Below, piece by piece: positions 18,406 through 27,719 of a stretch of 27,817 nt of DNA. Position 1 is the stretch's first letter, and every line of letters begins with the position of its first letter. The position numbers were made by a program, and so were the translations under genes. The notes below the pieces were generated by a model that saw only the letters and a list, made by a program, of their open reading frames with translations, did no database searches and was not told where the DNA came from. Source of the DNA: Ochromonas danica (taxonomy: Eukaryota > Sar > Chrysophyceae > Chromulinales > Chromulinaceae); NCBI GenBank assembly GCA_015146655.1, contig VKHL01000244.1, forward strand, positions 1 through 27,817, read 5' to 3'.

Positions 18406-19323
18406 ATGACTGACAAGCCTGAGAGTTGGAGTGCTTATAGCTCAAACTATGTCAAGTCTGAGAAGGAGAATCAGATGGGACATTATTCTCAAGTAGCAGC
18501 ACGACTTCTCTTTCAAGACTTTGACAGTAGTAGTCATAGTCATCAACCTTCAAATTTCACTTTCCTAGATGTAGCAGCAGGTCCTGCTATCATGACTATG
18601 AGACTTATTGATCTCTTCCAAGAGAAAGCATGGTCTATGAAAGAAAGTGGAAGTGGTCAACTTCTTGTAACTGACTTTGCTATCAATATGGTAGAAGCTG
18701 CAAGACATCGTCTTGCTTCTCCTATTATCATAGAGAAACTTCATCAAATCAATGTTACTTGTGAAGTTAAAGAGTTAAATGCTTGTGATCCGTCAGGTAT
18801 ACCAACTTCATCAATTAGTCATTTAGGATGCATGTTTGGTATCATGTTCTTTCCACAAAGACAAGTAGCTTTAAGAAAGTTAAGAGAGTTGTTATCCCCT
18901 AGTGGACGTGCAGTCTTTGGTACTTGGCATTATCATGACTATATCCACATTTTGACAGATTTTGCCCACTTTGTCCATGTCCCCGCAGAAGAAATTCAAG
19001 TGTCTGCAGAAAGTAATCCGTTAAGAATCTGCTCTTCTGTAGAAGTATTTCGTAAAGAATTGGAAGAAGCTGGATATGAGAATATTGAGATTGTTCAAGA
19101 AGATCATTCCTTTGTCTTTACCAATTGTGATGACACTTACTTCACTTTCACATGTAGCCCTGCTTTGTTAAGCCTGTTTCCTTTCCTTCGAGGGGATAGA
19201 GAAAAACTCTTGCCTGCATGGTATGATTTCCTGTGCTCTAAAGAAGGTGAGAAATGGGTAGTAAATGATGGACAAGGCGTTCAGATGCGCTTTGTTGCTA
19301 ATCTTGCTCTAGTTCACAAATGA
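18406..19323 (+). CDS. Class I SAM-dependent methyltransferase
   Basis: Intron-free, 305 aa from ATG 18406 to TGA; an in-frame GTG at 18391 is not a eukaryotic start. Motif I is FTFLDVAAGP (51-60) with D55, followed by a strand LLVTDFAINMVEAARHR that supplies the acidic residue for the SAM ribose (motif II), VKELNACDP (motif III), and LSPSGRAVFGTWHY as the strand after motif IV. This is the UbiE/Methyltransf_11 type of fold. The C-terminal half (about 180-305) has many aromatic residues and probably forms the substrate pocket. No targeting sequence is visible, so it is likely cytosolic. The methyl acceptor cannot be predicted. Confidence 0.82.
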   Translation: MTDKPESWSAYSSNYVKSEKENQMGHYSQVAARLLFQDFDSSSHSHQPSNFTFLDVAAGPAIMTMRLIDLFQEKAWSMKESGSGQLLVTDFAINMVEAARHRLASPIIIEKLHQINVTCEVKELNACDPSGIPTSSISHLGCMFGIMFFPQRQVALRKLRELLSPSGRAVFGTWHYHDYIHILTDFAHFVHVPAEEIQVSAESNPLRICSSVEVFRKELEEAGYENIEIVQEDHSFVFTNCDDTYFTFTCSPALLSLFPFLRGDREKLLPAWYDFLCSKEGEKWVVNDGQGVQMRFVANLALVHK

Positions 19324-19538
19324 AAGTTGTGATAGCATGAGAAAGATCTAAAGGTAGATAAGTATTATCCAGATCAATTATTAGATTAGATAAGATTAAA
19401 TATTAACTAGGTAACAATAACAAATCCAGATGTGGAATGTACAAAGGATGTGCTCAGACCTAAATCTGGAAATTTGGGTCTTGTCTGGCGGTTTTCTGCG
19501 TTTTGTTTGGGATGAGAACAGGCAAAAGTAACAAGACA

Positions 19539-21040
19539 ATGATGATGAACGAAGTTTCATTTGCTGAGAGCATTGACAGATTGAAGGTGAAGATATATTA
19601 CCATGTTCTTCTTGTGACAATTGCTTTTATTTTAAATGCTGCTTGTGCTTTATTAAATTGATACTAATACTATGTTATCACTAGGAATCCTTTCTATGGG
19701 CAGCAGCTCAAGGAGGGAACACACAAGATTGCCAGCAACTTATTGAAATAGGCGCTGATGTCAACTGGAAGCACACTAATGGAGACACTCCCTTGCTGGC
19801 AGCCTGTCGGCGTGGTCACAGCGAGACTGTGGGACTGCTGCTGGCTTATGGTGCGGACAGTAACCTTGTTGGCACAGACTCTCTATCACCTCTGCATATT
19901 GCTGCTACCCGTGGTGATGTTGAGACGTTGGATAAGTTATTAGAATCTAATGCTGTTACTACCACCAAGACAAAAGAAGGGTTGACTGCCTTGGATATCG
20001 CGAAGGCCAAAGGTCATGAAAATATTTATGCTCGCCTCATGCGCTCTCGCAGACCTTTGCCTGCAAACAATCAATCTCGAGCACTCAATAGTCGAGGAAT
20101 CATTGCTGACCCAATTCCTGGCATAAGTGGTCGAGAGAATTTACCATCAATCAGTAATATTCAATCTGGTCTCACCAATCACGCAAGCAGAAATAACCTT
20201 GTAGAGTCTGCTGCTGACACAATACAACAAGTTCCTCCTCGACCTGTTGGAGAGAATGTCAATGTGAACGCCTCATCGTCTCGTAAAAAGGCTGATCGTC
20301 GCTCACAGTTAGAGGAAGATCTCTCTCGGATGATGTCCTCTACTTCCATCAGTGGGAAGAATACCACCCAGTCAGAATCTAGTGGTCGTGGTTACTCTAT
20401 TATGGGAGATTCATCATCAATTGGCACCAGCTCGGAAGAAACGGTGGCGTTAAGGAAATTGTTGGAGACTGAGATCAGCAAGCGCAAAGCATTTGAAGCA
20501 AAGGTGAGTTAGGCTTCTTTATTCTTATTCGATGTGTCATCATGAACTAATTGTTTTGGAGGTAGTTGGAGATTTTCGCCAGTCAAAACAAGCAATTGCT
20601 AGAGGAGCTTACATCCCTCAATATTCGGATGCAAACCTCCGAGGAATGTAGCCTTAGCATCAAGAGAGATTTGGATCGAATGAAAGCTGTTGAGTCAATT
20701 GTTCAAGAGTTTGACATCTACCAATGCGAAGCCTTAGAAGTTGAGCTCAAAGATGCTCTGGTTAAAGTAGAAAAGCGAAAGGTGAGAATTTTCTTGGTGG
20801 GTTAAAATACGCCTGTGTTAACATCGGTGTTTGTTCATTTAGGCATTCCTCATAAGGAATCAGATAGACTCACAAAAGGAGCAACGCTTGTGCGTTATTT
20901 GCCAAGAGAAAGAAAAGAGTGTAGTTTTGTTACCATGCCGGCATTTATGTTTATGTGATGCGTGTTCATTGCATGGCGGTTTGAATATGTGTCCTTTGTG
21001 TAGAGAGCCTATTGTTCATAAGATTAGCGTGTTTTCGTAG
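19539..21040 (+). CDS. Ankyrin-coiled-coil-RING protein, likely E3 ubiquitin ligase, four exons
   Basis: Exons 19539-19586, 19685-20503, 20566-20781 and 20843-21040; 426 aa, stop TAG; all introns are phase 0 (donors GTGAAG, GTGAGT, GTGAGA). The short first exon is the least certain: it starts at a run of three ATG codons and joins RLK to ESFLWAAAQGG, the first ankyrin repeat. Three ankyrin repeats follow (GDTPLLAACRRGHSE, LSPLHIAATRGDVE, LTALDIAKAKGHE), then a Ser/Arg-rich linker (about 130-255), a coiled coil (250-360), and a C-terminal C3HC4 RING: C378, C381, C393, H395, C399, C402, C411, C414. The spacing resembles the RING of IAP-type ligases, which recruit E2 enzymes; ankyrin repeats would choose the substrate. 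Its stop lies 31 bases from the stop of the convergent ankyrin gene. Confidence 0.88.
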
Positions 21041-21071
21041 CCCTTTGATTCGTAGCAAGCATATGTGTACT

Positions 21072-22468
21072 CTATGCTGGTTGATGAGAATTAACGTTTA
21101 GTAGCTCAGAGACTATCCTTTCATGACCTTCAATGGTTGCAAGATTTAGCGCGGTGAGTCCGCTCTATGTTGAAACTCACTCTTATTGTCATTGAGCTCA
21201 CTATATGTCATCATAATCACGTTACCTGATTGCGAAGCTGCCATAGGACTGTACGTTTATGCTCAATATCGTGAAGTCGAAACGCCCTCAATATTTCTTC
21301 ATTGCCTTCTTGGCAAGCATACATAAACCCAGTCATTCCTTCCTACAAAGACTCTAGTCATTTAATGAAACAACGGAAGCGGGGCATGAAGTATAGAGTA
21401 CATGATTTTGGTGGTTGATATTCAAATCTTCCACCCTCAACAAGGCTTCAACAATATCTATTTGACCAAGGCGGGTTGCCAAGATTAACGAATCATTGCC
21501 ATCCTAACAATAACGTTGAGGAAACTGGAGAGCGCATTTGCAAAAGGTCGTGCATGCTTGCCTGATCCGTAAGGTTTACCAGTATTGAAGGATGTGAGAG
21601 CAATAAATAAACAACGTCCAAGGCCGACGTATGAATCGCGAGCATCAACAGGCTGGATCCTTCCTGTGCGTACTATAACAGTTATGTTAAGTACAAGTTG
21701 TAGTGATTGAGATATTCTCACATAATCTTGCGCATTGATATTCACACCAGGCCACAAACACAGCTTACGCACCAACTCATACCGCTCGCTCAAAAGTGCA
21801 ATCATGAGAGCGTTCTGCTCCAACTAAATATGAAATATACGATAGTGAGGGGAAGGTCGGAGAAGCCACGTACGAATATTTACATGATCTTTGCAGTCTT
21901 CATCCACTCCAGCTAACATCAACAGAAATGCTGTAATTTCATCCCTTCCACCATATAGGCAAGAGGCTAGATAGGGATAGTACCCGTTCTATAGCAACAG
22001 AAAATGGATGTACAGTAACTAGATTTGGTTGACATTTATTGCCCATTACCTCGCTTAACATGAGGAGACTAGCTCCTTCTTGAATCAACAGTCTAACCAT
22101 TGGCAAATTGCCATTTTCGCAAGCATAAATAAGAGGTGTTCCAGCAAACTATAATTAGAGGCATAGTTAGAATACTGTATGACATCTAGCAAACTATTGA
22201 TGGAGCTTACTTCGACTAGGTCATCATAGTCGATCTGTTCGGCTGCTGCTGTTTGAGGTTGAGTGAGATCAAAGAGATAGGATCTCATATTGTTGATATC
22301 ACCCTCCTTAGCCAAGATGAATAGTTCAGCAGTTGCAGGATTCATATTCACGAGGTTATTACTACCAGAAGATGAAGACTCCTCATCAAAGAAGGCTATT
22401 CCTTGTGTATGGCCTTCATCATTTGGCAGAATACCCTCCTCGATAGCTTGATGGATAATGTGAATCAT
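21072..22468 (-). CDS. Ankyrin-repeat protein, eight exons, one repeat per exon
   Basis: Exons 22468-22211, 22148-22050, 21988-21884, 21823-21722, 21663-21562, 21503-21402, 21342-21226 and 21164-21072; 325 aa, stop TAG. Every intron is phase 0 and 58-62 bases long. Exon 1 encodes an acidic Ser-rich head and a first helix pair (AELFILAKEGDINNMRSYL). Exons 2-7 are 33-39 codons each and hold about one ankyrin repeat: GTPLIYACENGNLPMVRLLI, YPYLASCLYGGRDEITAFLL, NALMIALLSERYELVRKLCL, SSLLMLAIHTSALDVVYLLL, DSLILATRLGQIDIVEALL, TGFMYACQEGNEEILRAF. Exon 8 is a final repeat, LTALNLATIEGHERIVSELL. The donor of exon 5 is GC, not GT. No catalytic domain; probably a binding scaffold. In-frame ATG 22468 is the first usable start. 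Confidence 0.85.
21504..21561 (-). other. Probable GC-AG intron
   Basis: The donor is CAG|GCAAGC and the acceptor TTGTTAG. Splicing here gives ILVNLTDQ|DGNDSLILA, a standard ankyrin-repeat boundary. A GT donor 24 bases upstream (CTG|GTAAAC) would delete eight residues of that boundary. Confidence 0.75.
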
Positions 22469-22665
22469 TTGTGATACGGTATGTGTATGAGAGAGTGAGT
22501 AGTGAGGGGGAAAGAGGATATGCCATTTCACTTTTCACTAAAGTCAGGAGACTAAGAATAATGTGTGGGTAACAAACACGTTTATGCGCAACAAACTGTT
22601 GTTTGTAATTGTTTTAGATTTCTCATAGGTAACAATTACACTACTCCTCAGCATAACAGAGAAGT

Positions 22666-24207
22666 TTATTTGTGCCTCCAATATGGTGTTTTCAATGAAA
22701 GTTGGACAAATTGACCACCATCCAAAGACTTACAGACCATATTTCCATGCTCCCCTTCTACACATGATGCTCCTCCTAGTAACCCTGCTGGTAGAACCAA
22801 GCTATCACATTGAAGACCAATTCTAACACCACAACAAAAAGAGCATATAATAACTAAAACGCTATCTTTCTTAAATAGTCAATTTAGAAGGGTAAAGTTC
22901 ACTCACCTGGCAGGCTCAGGTCCTAAGAGATGCTTCTTGTCTGCTAGTAGTGTATTACGTGATGATACATGATCTGAAATAACTAACCCACTAATTGGAC
23001 TATATCTTCTATCTCCTATTACAGGATTATTTAGAGCAGATAATTGCATTCGTATCTGATGAGTTCGTCCAGTTAACAGATTGATTCGACTCTCACACAG
23101 TCTATTCTCATCATCACAACCACTACCACCTGACGCTGCTGCTACTTGTGAAGGATCAACAGAGGAGGGATGTGCTCCTAGGATAGCATCTTTTGCTATC
23201 CTACTCTCATCTAGTGACATAGTCTGACTATCTAAGATCTCAAGATCAGCTCTAACCCAATCACTCTCATTGAGATAAGATGGTCTAGGCCACGTAGAAA
23301 GAAAAGTTGGTTTAGCATTACGATGACCATCACTTCGTTTAGGATAACCATGAGTCATTCTTCCTAATGATAACATATCTTTTGTTAACACTTTATACAC
23401 TTTTTGAATAGTTCCATGTTGTATCGCTTGATTATAAGCAGCAGCTGCTTGACTAGTATATGCTAACACTAACAAGCCTGCTGTACAAGCATCTAATCGT
23501 GTTGTAATATACAATGGATGTGACAAGTTAAGGTAATGTTGTACTTGATAAAGTACATTTTCGATTGCATTATCAACTGTACTAATACATGGTAAACCAG
23601 CAGGTTTATTCACTATGATAAAATCACTTCCAATTGGTGGTGATGATGTTGTCCAAATACGATCTTTCCATTCTATTTGTTGACATGATCGATAACGACG
23701 AGGATTAACATGAACACGTAAATAAGCTTGACTATCAATACGTCGATCATAAGTGAGTCGTTTAACAGCTTTGACCACAGGTTGTTGTTCTTCATCTTGG
23801 TGCTGTTGGTTTTGTTTTTGTGTTTTTGGAGTAGTGGGTAGGGAAAACTGTGAAGTATAATAGACTGCTCCAAAGCTAATTAGCTCAGATATTAACTTTT
23901 TAGGGAGGTTAGTCTCTGCTTGAATGATATCAGAAGCTTTTTCACCACCACCATGTTGGCAGAGGATGTGATGAATGAGTGGTGGGAGAGTACAGCCTGC
24001 TGCTTCTTCATCATCTTGCAAACTAGTGATATGAGGATGACTAGGATCTGGACAATATGTTTGACAAGATGAGAAAGGTCGAATACGACCAGGTCTTTGC
24101 AACCCTGCCTTGAAGAAGAGCAATGTGATTGCACACAGCAACATGACCTGAAAAGGAAAATGTTCTCCCAATCCACCAAATTCCAGAATAAATTCCATGG
24201 AATACAT
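22666..24207 (-). CDS. RluA-family RNA pseudouridine synthase, two exons
   Basis: Exon 1 24207-22907, intron 22906-22823 (donor GTGAGT), exon 2 22822-22666; 485 aa, stop TAA. An N-terminal region (about 80-165) may be an S4-like RNA-binding part (LPKKLISELISFGAVYYT, YLRVHVNPRRY). The catalytic domain shows FIIVNKPAGLPC, TRLDACTAGLLVLA with the catalytic D239, QKVYKVLTKD, and LLTGRTHQIRMQLSALNNPVIGD split over it in normal order. The enzyme converts uridine to pseudouridine in RNA. The start is unsure: a strong acceptor-like TTTTCAG precedes ATG 24144, which would give a hydrophobic start (MLLCAITLLFFKAGLQRPGR) usable as a targeting signal, so 24207 may lie in a 5' UTR intron. It has an acidic Ser-rich insert (about 345-375). 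Confidence 0.88.
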
Positions 24208-24423
24208 ATCGCACACAGGCTACTGCTGTACTCGAGATCCGCATACTCATACAGATATTGATAATACTTGTCAATCAACAACGAAGTGAATCTTATTGTC
24301 CAGTTAAAAACAACATTTCTTTCCTCCACTATCAATATACTAAAGTAGTAATTGTTTATTTACAGAGGTGACAAAATCAGTCTGCTTATCAAATGAAGTG
24401 AGTAAGAAGTCAGTGTCCATATT

Positions 24424-25110
24424 CTAGGATGAGAAGAAAATTTCATTAGCGTGGTTTAAGCGGATTTGTTGTTGAATAGCTTTCCGTTGTGTGGGGGAGA
24501 GGTTTTCTTGCATTAGCAGAGCATGTAGCTCACGCAGTGAAAGATTGTCTAAACTTTGAGAACTTCCTGAAAAAGGAGAGACTTGTTGATGACTACGCTC
24601 CTCTGAGTTACTAATAACCTCTCCAGTCAGTGATGGCTTTGCCCAGGAAGTACTACTATCTTGTATTACCTCACGATCCAGTCTTCTCAATGACTTTTCT
24701 CTCTCCACTCGATGCTCCTCCACTTTCTGGATATAGAATTCTTCAATTGCCTCATCTGCCATGACAGGGAACTCATCAATAGCCAGAGAAGTGACATTGT
24801 CAGTCTTATGTTTCATCACTACCATCTCAAAGACTTCTGTCTCTTGACCACTATTGAAAAACGGACTTTTCAGTTCTAATTTCAGTGCTAGATTATTATG
24901 AAAGATACCATCAATAGTCTGAGCATGGAGAATACGGTGTAAAGTGAGGGTAGTATAGATGCCCGAGTCTGAGAGCTTTCGAAGCTCTTCTACAGCAAAT
25001 TCTGCATCTAGAATGACCTCAGGATGAAAGCTATTCTCACAAATAATAACAGAGAAAAGGGAGGATAATAATAACAACAACAACAATATCATCTGATAGA
25101 ATACTTTCAT
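24424..25110 (-). CDS. Secreted conserved protein of unknown function, cystatin-like in part
   Basis: 228 aa, intact, ATG 25110. Residues 1-25 are a classic signal peptide (MKVFYQMILLLLLLLSS), so the protein enters the ER. Residues 30-140 contain FAVEELRKLSDSGIYTTLTL, RILHAQTIDGIFHNN, LALKLELKSPFF and IDEFPVMADEAIEEF. The helix followed by a curved sheet pattern resembles a cystatin-like fold, and similar blocks occur in uncharacterised algal proteins I have seen, but the inhibitor motif QxVxG is absent. The remainder is charged and ends in a helix (LRELHALLMQENLSPTQRKA) . No KDEL-type retention signal is present. Fold and function are inferred and weak. Confidence 0.72.
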   Translation of the reverse strand: MKVFYQMILLLLLLLSSLFSVIICENSFHPEVILDAEFAVEELRKLSDSGIYTTLTLHRILHAQTIDGIFHNNLALKLELKSPFFNSGQETEVFEMVVMKHKTDNVTSLAIDEFPVMADEAIEEFYIQKVEEHRVEREKSLRRLDREVIQDSSTSWAKPSLTGEVISNSEERSHQQVSPFSGSSQSLDNLSLRELHALLMQENLSPTQRKAIQQQIRLNHANEIFFSS

Positions 25111-25546
25111 TTTCTCAAAGTAGTTTCATCAGAATGGATGAACTGAAAGATGAGATCACTATAATCTAGCTATCTAGTTATCTAGCTATCTAGAGAATTG
25201 GCGTTACAACACCCCATTTCAGAAAGTAGTGTTTGCGTGCGAAATATTCTGATAGAATTCGAAGATGGGAAGTTAACGTCATTTCCTTGAGAAGAAGAGA
25301 TGGAAGAGTGACGGTGCCAGCAGCTGGCAGTGGAGTGCAGGCAGCACAGCAGGCAGCAGCAGACAAGGCGAATGGTTGAAAGGAAAAAGAGAATATCTCC
25401 CTTTCCCCCCTTCAGAACATTTTCCTCTCCTCTTTCCTATCACCACACCTCATCAGAACTTATTCTGATCGATTCTATTTTGAGACATCCTTAGGAAAAG
25501 TCAATCCTTTCGTAATCAATATCATTATTTTTGTTGTTCGAAAAGA
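25111..25546. promoter_or_regulatory. Divergent spacer upstream of ISCU
   Basis: 436 bp between two start codons. It contains an 8-bp tandem repeat with CTAG cores (25164-25195) and a GCAG-rich block (25317-25362), then a CT-rich stretch and AT-rich sequence before the ISCU ATG. Probable two-way promoter. Confidence 0.4.
25164..25195. repeat. Four copies of an 8-bp repeat, ATCTAGCT type
   Basis: Units ATCTAGCT, ATCTAGTT, ATCTAGCT and ATCTAGAG lie end to end in the spacer between the secreted-protein gene and ISCU. The CTAG core is shared with the repeat at 27078. Confidence 0.85.
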
Positions 25547-26244
25547 ATGCTAGCTCAAGTTGTACTTGTATCAAAATCCACTCGTTCTGTCTTGTCTTCT
25601 GTTGGTCGGTCAGGTCAACTCATCCGATCTTATCATGAAAATATTATTGATCATTATGAGAATCCCAGAAATGTGGGTAGTCTCGACAAGAATAAGAAGA
25701 ATGTTGGCACTGGTAAGTGGTTGATCTTTCCCACGCTGAATGAGAGATAATTTGACACCATTCTCTATGTGTCTCTGATAGGTTTGGTTGGAGCTCCAGC
25801 TTGTGGAGATGTCATGAAGCTGCAAGTGGAAGTTGATGAGAACGGTAAGATCGTTGACGCCAAGTTTAAGACCTTCGGTTGCGGTAGTGCGATTGGTGAG
25901 TGTTCAATGATAGGAAGCAATTTTACCCTCTGATAATGCCCATCTAATCTTAATACCATGTTGACTATTAGCTTCCTCGTCAGTTGCCACGGAGTGGTTG
26001 AAGGGAAAGCTTGTTGATGAGTGTCTCAACATCAAGGTAGGCTAGGCTCTACCTTTCACACACACTTACCAATTAATAACCTTAACGCTTGATGCTTATT
26101 ATATAGAACACTGACATTGCAGCTCACTTGAAGTTACCTCCTGTGAAGTTGCACTGCTCCATGTTGGCAGAGGATGCCATCAAGGCGGCCATCAAAGACT
26201 ATCAAAGCAAGAACAAAGTGAGCGTTCACAAGTCATCTGCTTGA
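25547..26244 (+). CDS. ISCU: Iron-sulfur cluster assembly scaffold ISCU/IscU, mitochondrial, four exons
   Basis: Exons 25547-25712, 25782-25895, 25972-26036 and 26107-26244; 160 aa, stop TGA. Donors are GTAAGT, GTGAGT and GTAGGC. The first 28 residues (VSKSTRSVLSSVGRSGQLIRS) form a mitochondrial presequence. The mature protein has YHENIIDHYENPRNVG and all cluster ligands: C63 in PACGD, D65, C89 in FGCGSA and C132 in LHCSMLAED, plus LPPVK (125-129), the motif bound by the Hsp70 chaperone. In the mitochondrial matrix it receives sulfur from the Nfs1-Isd11 desulfurase and passes [2Fe-2S] clusters to acceptors. Length and motifs are typical, and each junction falls within a conserved stretch, so the intron model is solid. 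Confidence 0.96.
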
Positions 26245-26600
26245 GAACCTTCCCTTTGGTCTTCTTGATCTTCTATTGGAGAGCAAGCTCCCTTGCTAGT
26301 TTAGTTACCCTCTCGCACACTACCTTCTTTTCCTGGTCTGGTGGTCCATGTGTACATAAGCCATTTTGTGCATATCTCTGTGAACTCTAATTTAATTATT
26401 TCTTTACGCTTAATGGAAGCAGAACTATTTTGATAGCAACTAACCAGCTAACTAACTTCATCGCTCACCAAGCCATTAGCAGCAACCTTCATCACAAGAT
26501 GATGGTACCATCTTCACATGTACATTCTTATTCCTGCCCCACACATGATCATCATCTATACACAGATCGATCCTAGAGTCTGCATTTACCATCAAAACGG
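26245..26600. other. Convergent intergenic region, 356 bp
   Basis: It should hold the 3' UTRs of ISCU and of the small membrane-protein gene. I see no open frame of interest, RNA gene or repeat beyond a few CTAACTAAC-type words near 26443. Confidence 0.4.
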
Positions 26601-26900
26601 TTACTTCTGTGATTTTGGCTTTTCTTCGGACACGTCAAATTTGGGGTCAAACTTGGAAATATCTCGAAAATGACTGAAATGCAGTCTCAACTTTTCCCTC
26701 TCTTCCTCTGTCAGAGGGGGTAGTTCGAACTGACGGGACATGTTATATGCATCTTGAAGATGATTGACCGCTGAGGCATGTTCCTTTTCACGTAATCGTA
26801 CAGTCTCTTCACTGACTTTCATAAAGATCACAGTCTTTAAAAGCATGGCAGATAGCATTCCACCAACAGCAAAAGCAAAAATACGGTTTGTTGTTGACAT
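26601..26900 (-). CDS. Small single-pass membrane protein of unknown function
   Basis: 99 aa, intact, ATG 26900. Residues 5-28 (RIFAFAVGGMLSAMLLKTVI) form one membrane helix, followed by a charged helix (VSEETVRLREKEHASAVNHL) and a conserved-looking tail with LPPLTEEEREKLRLH and FDPKFDVSEEK. Size and layout (short N-terminus, one helix, charged C-terminal part) are like small mitochondrial inner-membrane or respiratory assembly proteins, but I do not recognise a family. It shares a 350-bp divergent spacer with the gene at 27252. Confidence 0.65.
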   Translation of the reverse strand: MSTTNRIFAFAVGGMLSAMLLKTVIFMKVSEETVRLREKEHASAVNHLQDAYNMSRQFELPPLTEEEREKLRLHFSHFRDISKFDPKFDVSEEKPKSQK

Positions 26901-27251
26901 TTTCTTTGTGTGGAAAGTTGAACTTCTAGGACCAGTATCCCCTTCTTTGTTCGCTCTCAGCTCTGAGGTGCTTGACCGTTCTTCTCTATGATAAGGCAGA
27001 CGAACGCTGTTATTTTGTTGTCATACAAACAACGCAAGCAACCACCTCATCGGACAGAAGACGTGAGAGAACCAACTCTAGAATGCTAGAATGCTAGAAT
27101 GCTAGAATGCTAGAATGCTAGAGCGCCAGAAAACCAGAGTGCTAGACTAGAATGCTAGAGTGCTAAAGTGCCAAATCTTGTCAACCCATTCATTCAGTCA
27201 TCAGCTCGTTCTGTTCATTGTATTGTATTTATATATATATTTTTAGTTTCA
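26901..27251. promoter_or_regulatory. Divergent spacer with minisatellite
   Basis: 351 bp between two start codons. The middle is occupied by an 8-bp minisatellite (27078-27172) and the right end by an AT-rich TATATATATATTTTTAG stretch about 10-25 bases before the ATG at 27252, too close to serve as a TATA box for a long leader. Confidence 0.4.
27078..27172. repeat. 8-bp minisatellite CTAGAATG
   Basis: Five perfect CTAGAATG units run from 27078 to 27117, followed by decayed copies (CTAGAGCG, CCAGAAAA, CCAGAGTG, CTAGAATG, CTAGAGTG, CTAAAGTG) to about 27172. The clean units on one side and decayed ones on the other suggest recent growth from one end. Confidence 0.9.
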
Positions 27252-27527
27252 ATGGAGAAGGATTCATCTTCCCTTTCACGTGGATTGTCTAATGAGAAGG
27301 ATAAGCAAGATTCTTCTTCTTCTTCTTCTTCCACGTCAGAGTTGTTGTTGCTCTGTCATGAAGAAGGACAGCAGCCTCTGTGTGGATGTGGTTGTGTTCC
27401 AGTTGGTATGAAATCTCTTTTCCAGATGGCAGAATTAAGAGCTAAATGGAAGAAACAACAACAACAAAAGCAACAACAACAAGCACAGCCTCAGACTTCT
27501 TCGCTCCCTTCTCAGTCACACCCTTAG
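27252..27527 (+). CDS. Small low-complexity protein, hypothetical
   Basis: 91 aa from ATG 27252 to TAG; an in-frame GTG at 27168 lies inside the minisatellite and is not a likely start. The protein has a Ser run (SSSSSSST), a central part with four Cys-type residues (LLCHEEGQQPLCGCGCVPVG), a short helix FQMAELRAKWKKQQQQ and a Gln-rich tail. The C-x6-10-C-x-C-x-C arrangement might bind a metal or be lipid-modified; this is speculative. I recognise no family. The central block is less repetitive than its flanks, which favours a real gene, but an intron or a longer model cannot be excluded. Confidence 0.5.
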   Translation: MEKDSSSLSRGLSNEKDKQDSSSSSSSTSELLLLCHEEGQQPLCGCGCVPVGMKSLFQMAELRAKWKKQQQQKQQQQAQPQTSSLPSQSHP

Positions 27528-27719
27528 CCTTGTTGTTCATACACTTATAGTGCAGTTAGATCATCTAGTCTATTATCTTCATCTAATAGCCTCTGTGATA
27601 GTCACACCTTACACCCCACAGCCACAGCAAGAACTAAATTGGCTGTAGTGGACGAGGATGTTAAAGCAGATCATCTCCTCTTTCCTAGACCTCGTCCTTT
27701 CTTCTGCACTGCTGGATGA
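27528..27719. other. 3' flank of the last gene
   Basis: About 190 bases with no clear open frame or RNA; probably 3' UTR and spacer leading into the satellite at the right edge. Confidence 0.35.

Noticed and set aside
24041-24274. Alternative N-terminal frame (MSMRISSTAVACVRYV) for the pseudouridine synthase
   Set aside because: It could be a presequence joined by a small intron, but the needed donor is weak; kept only as a caveat on the start.
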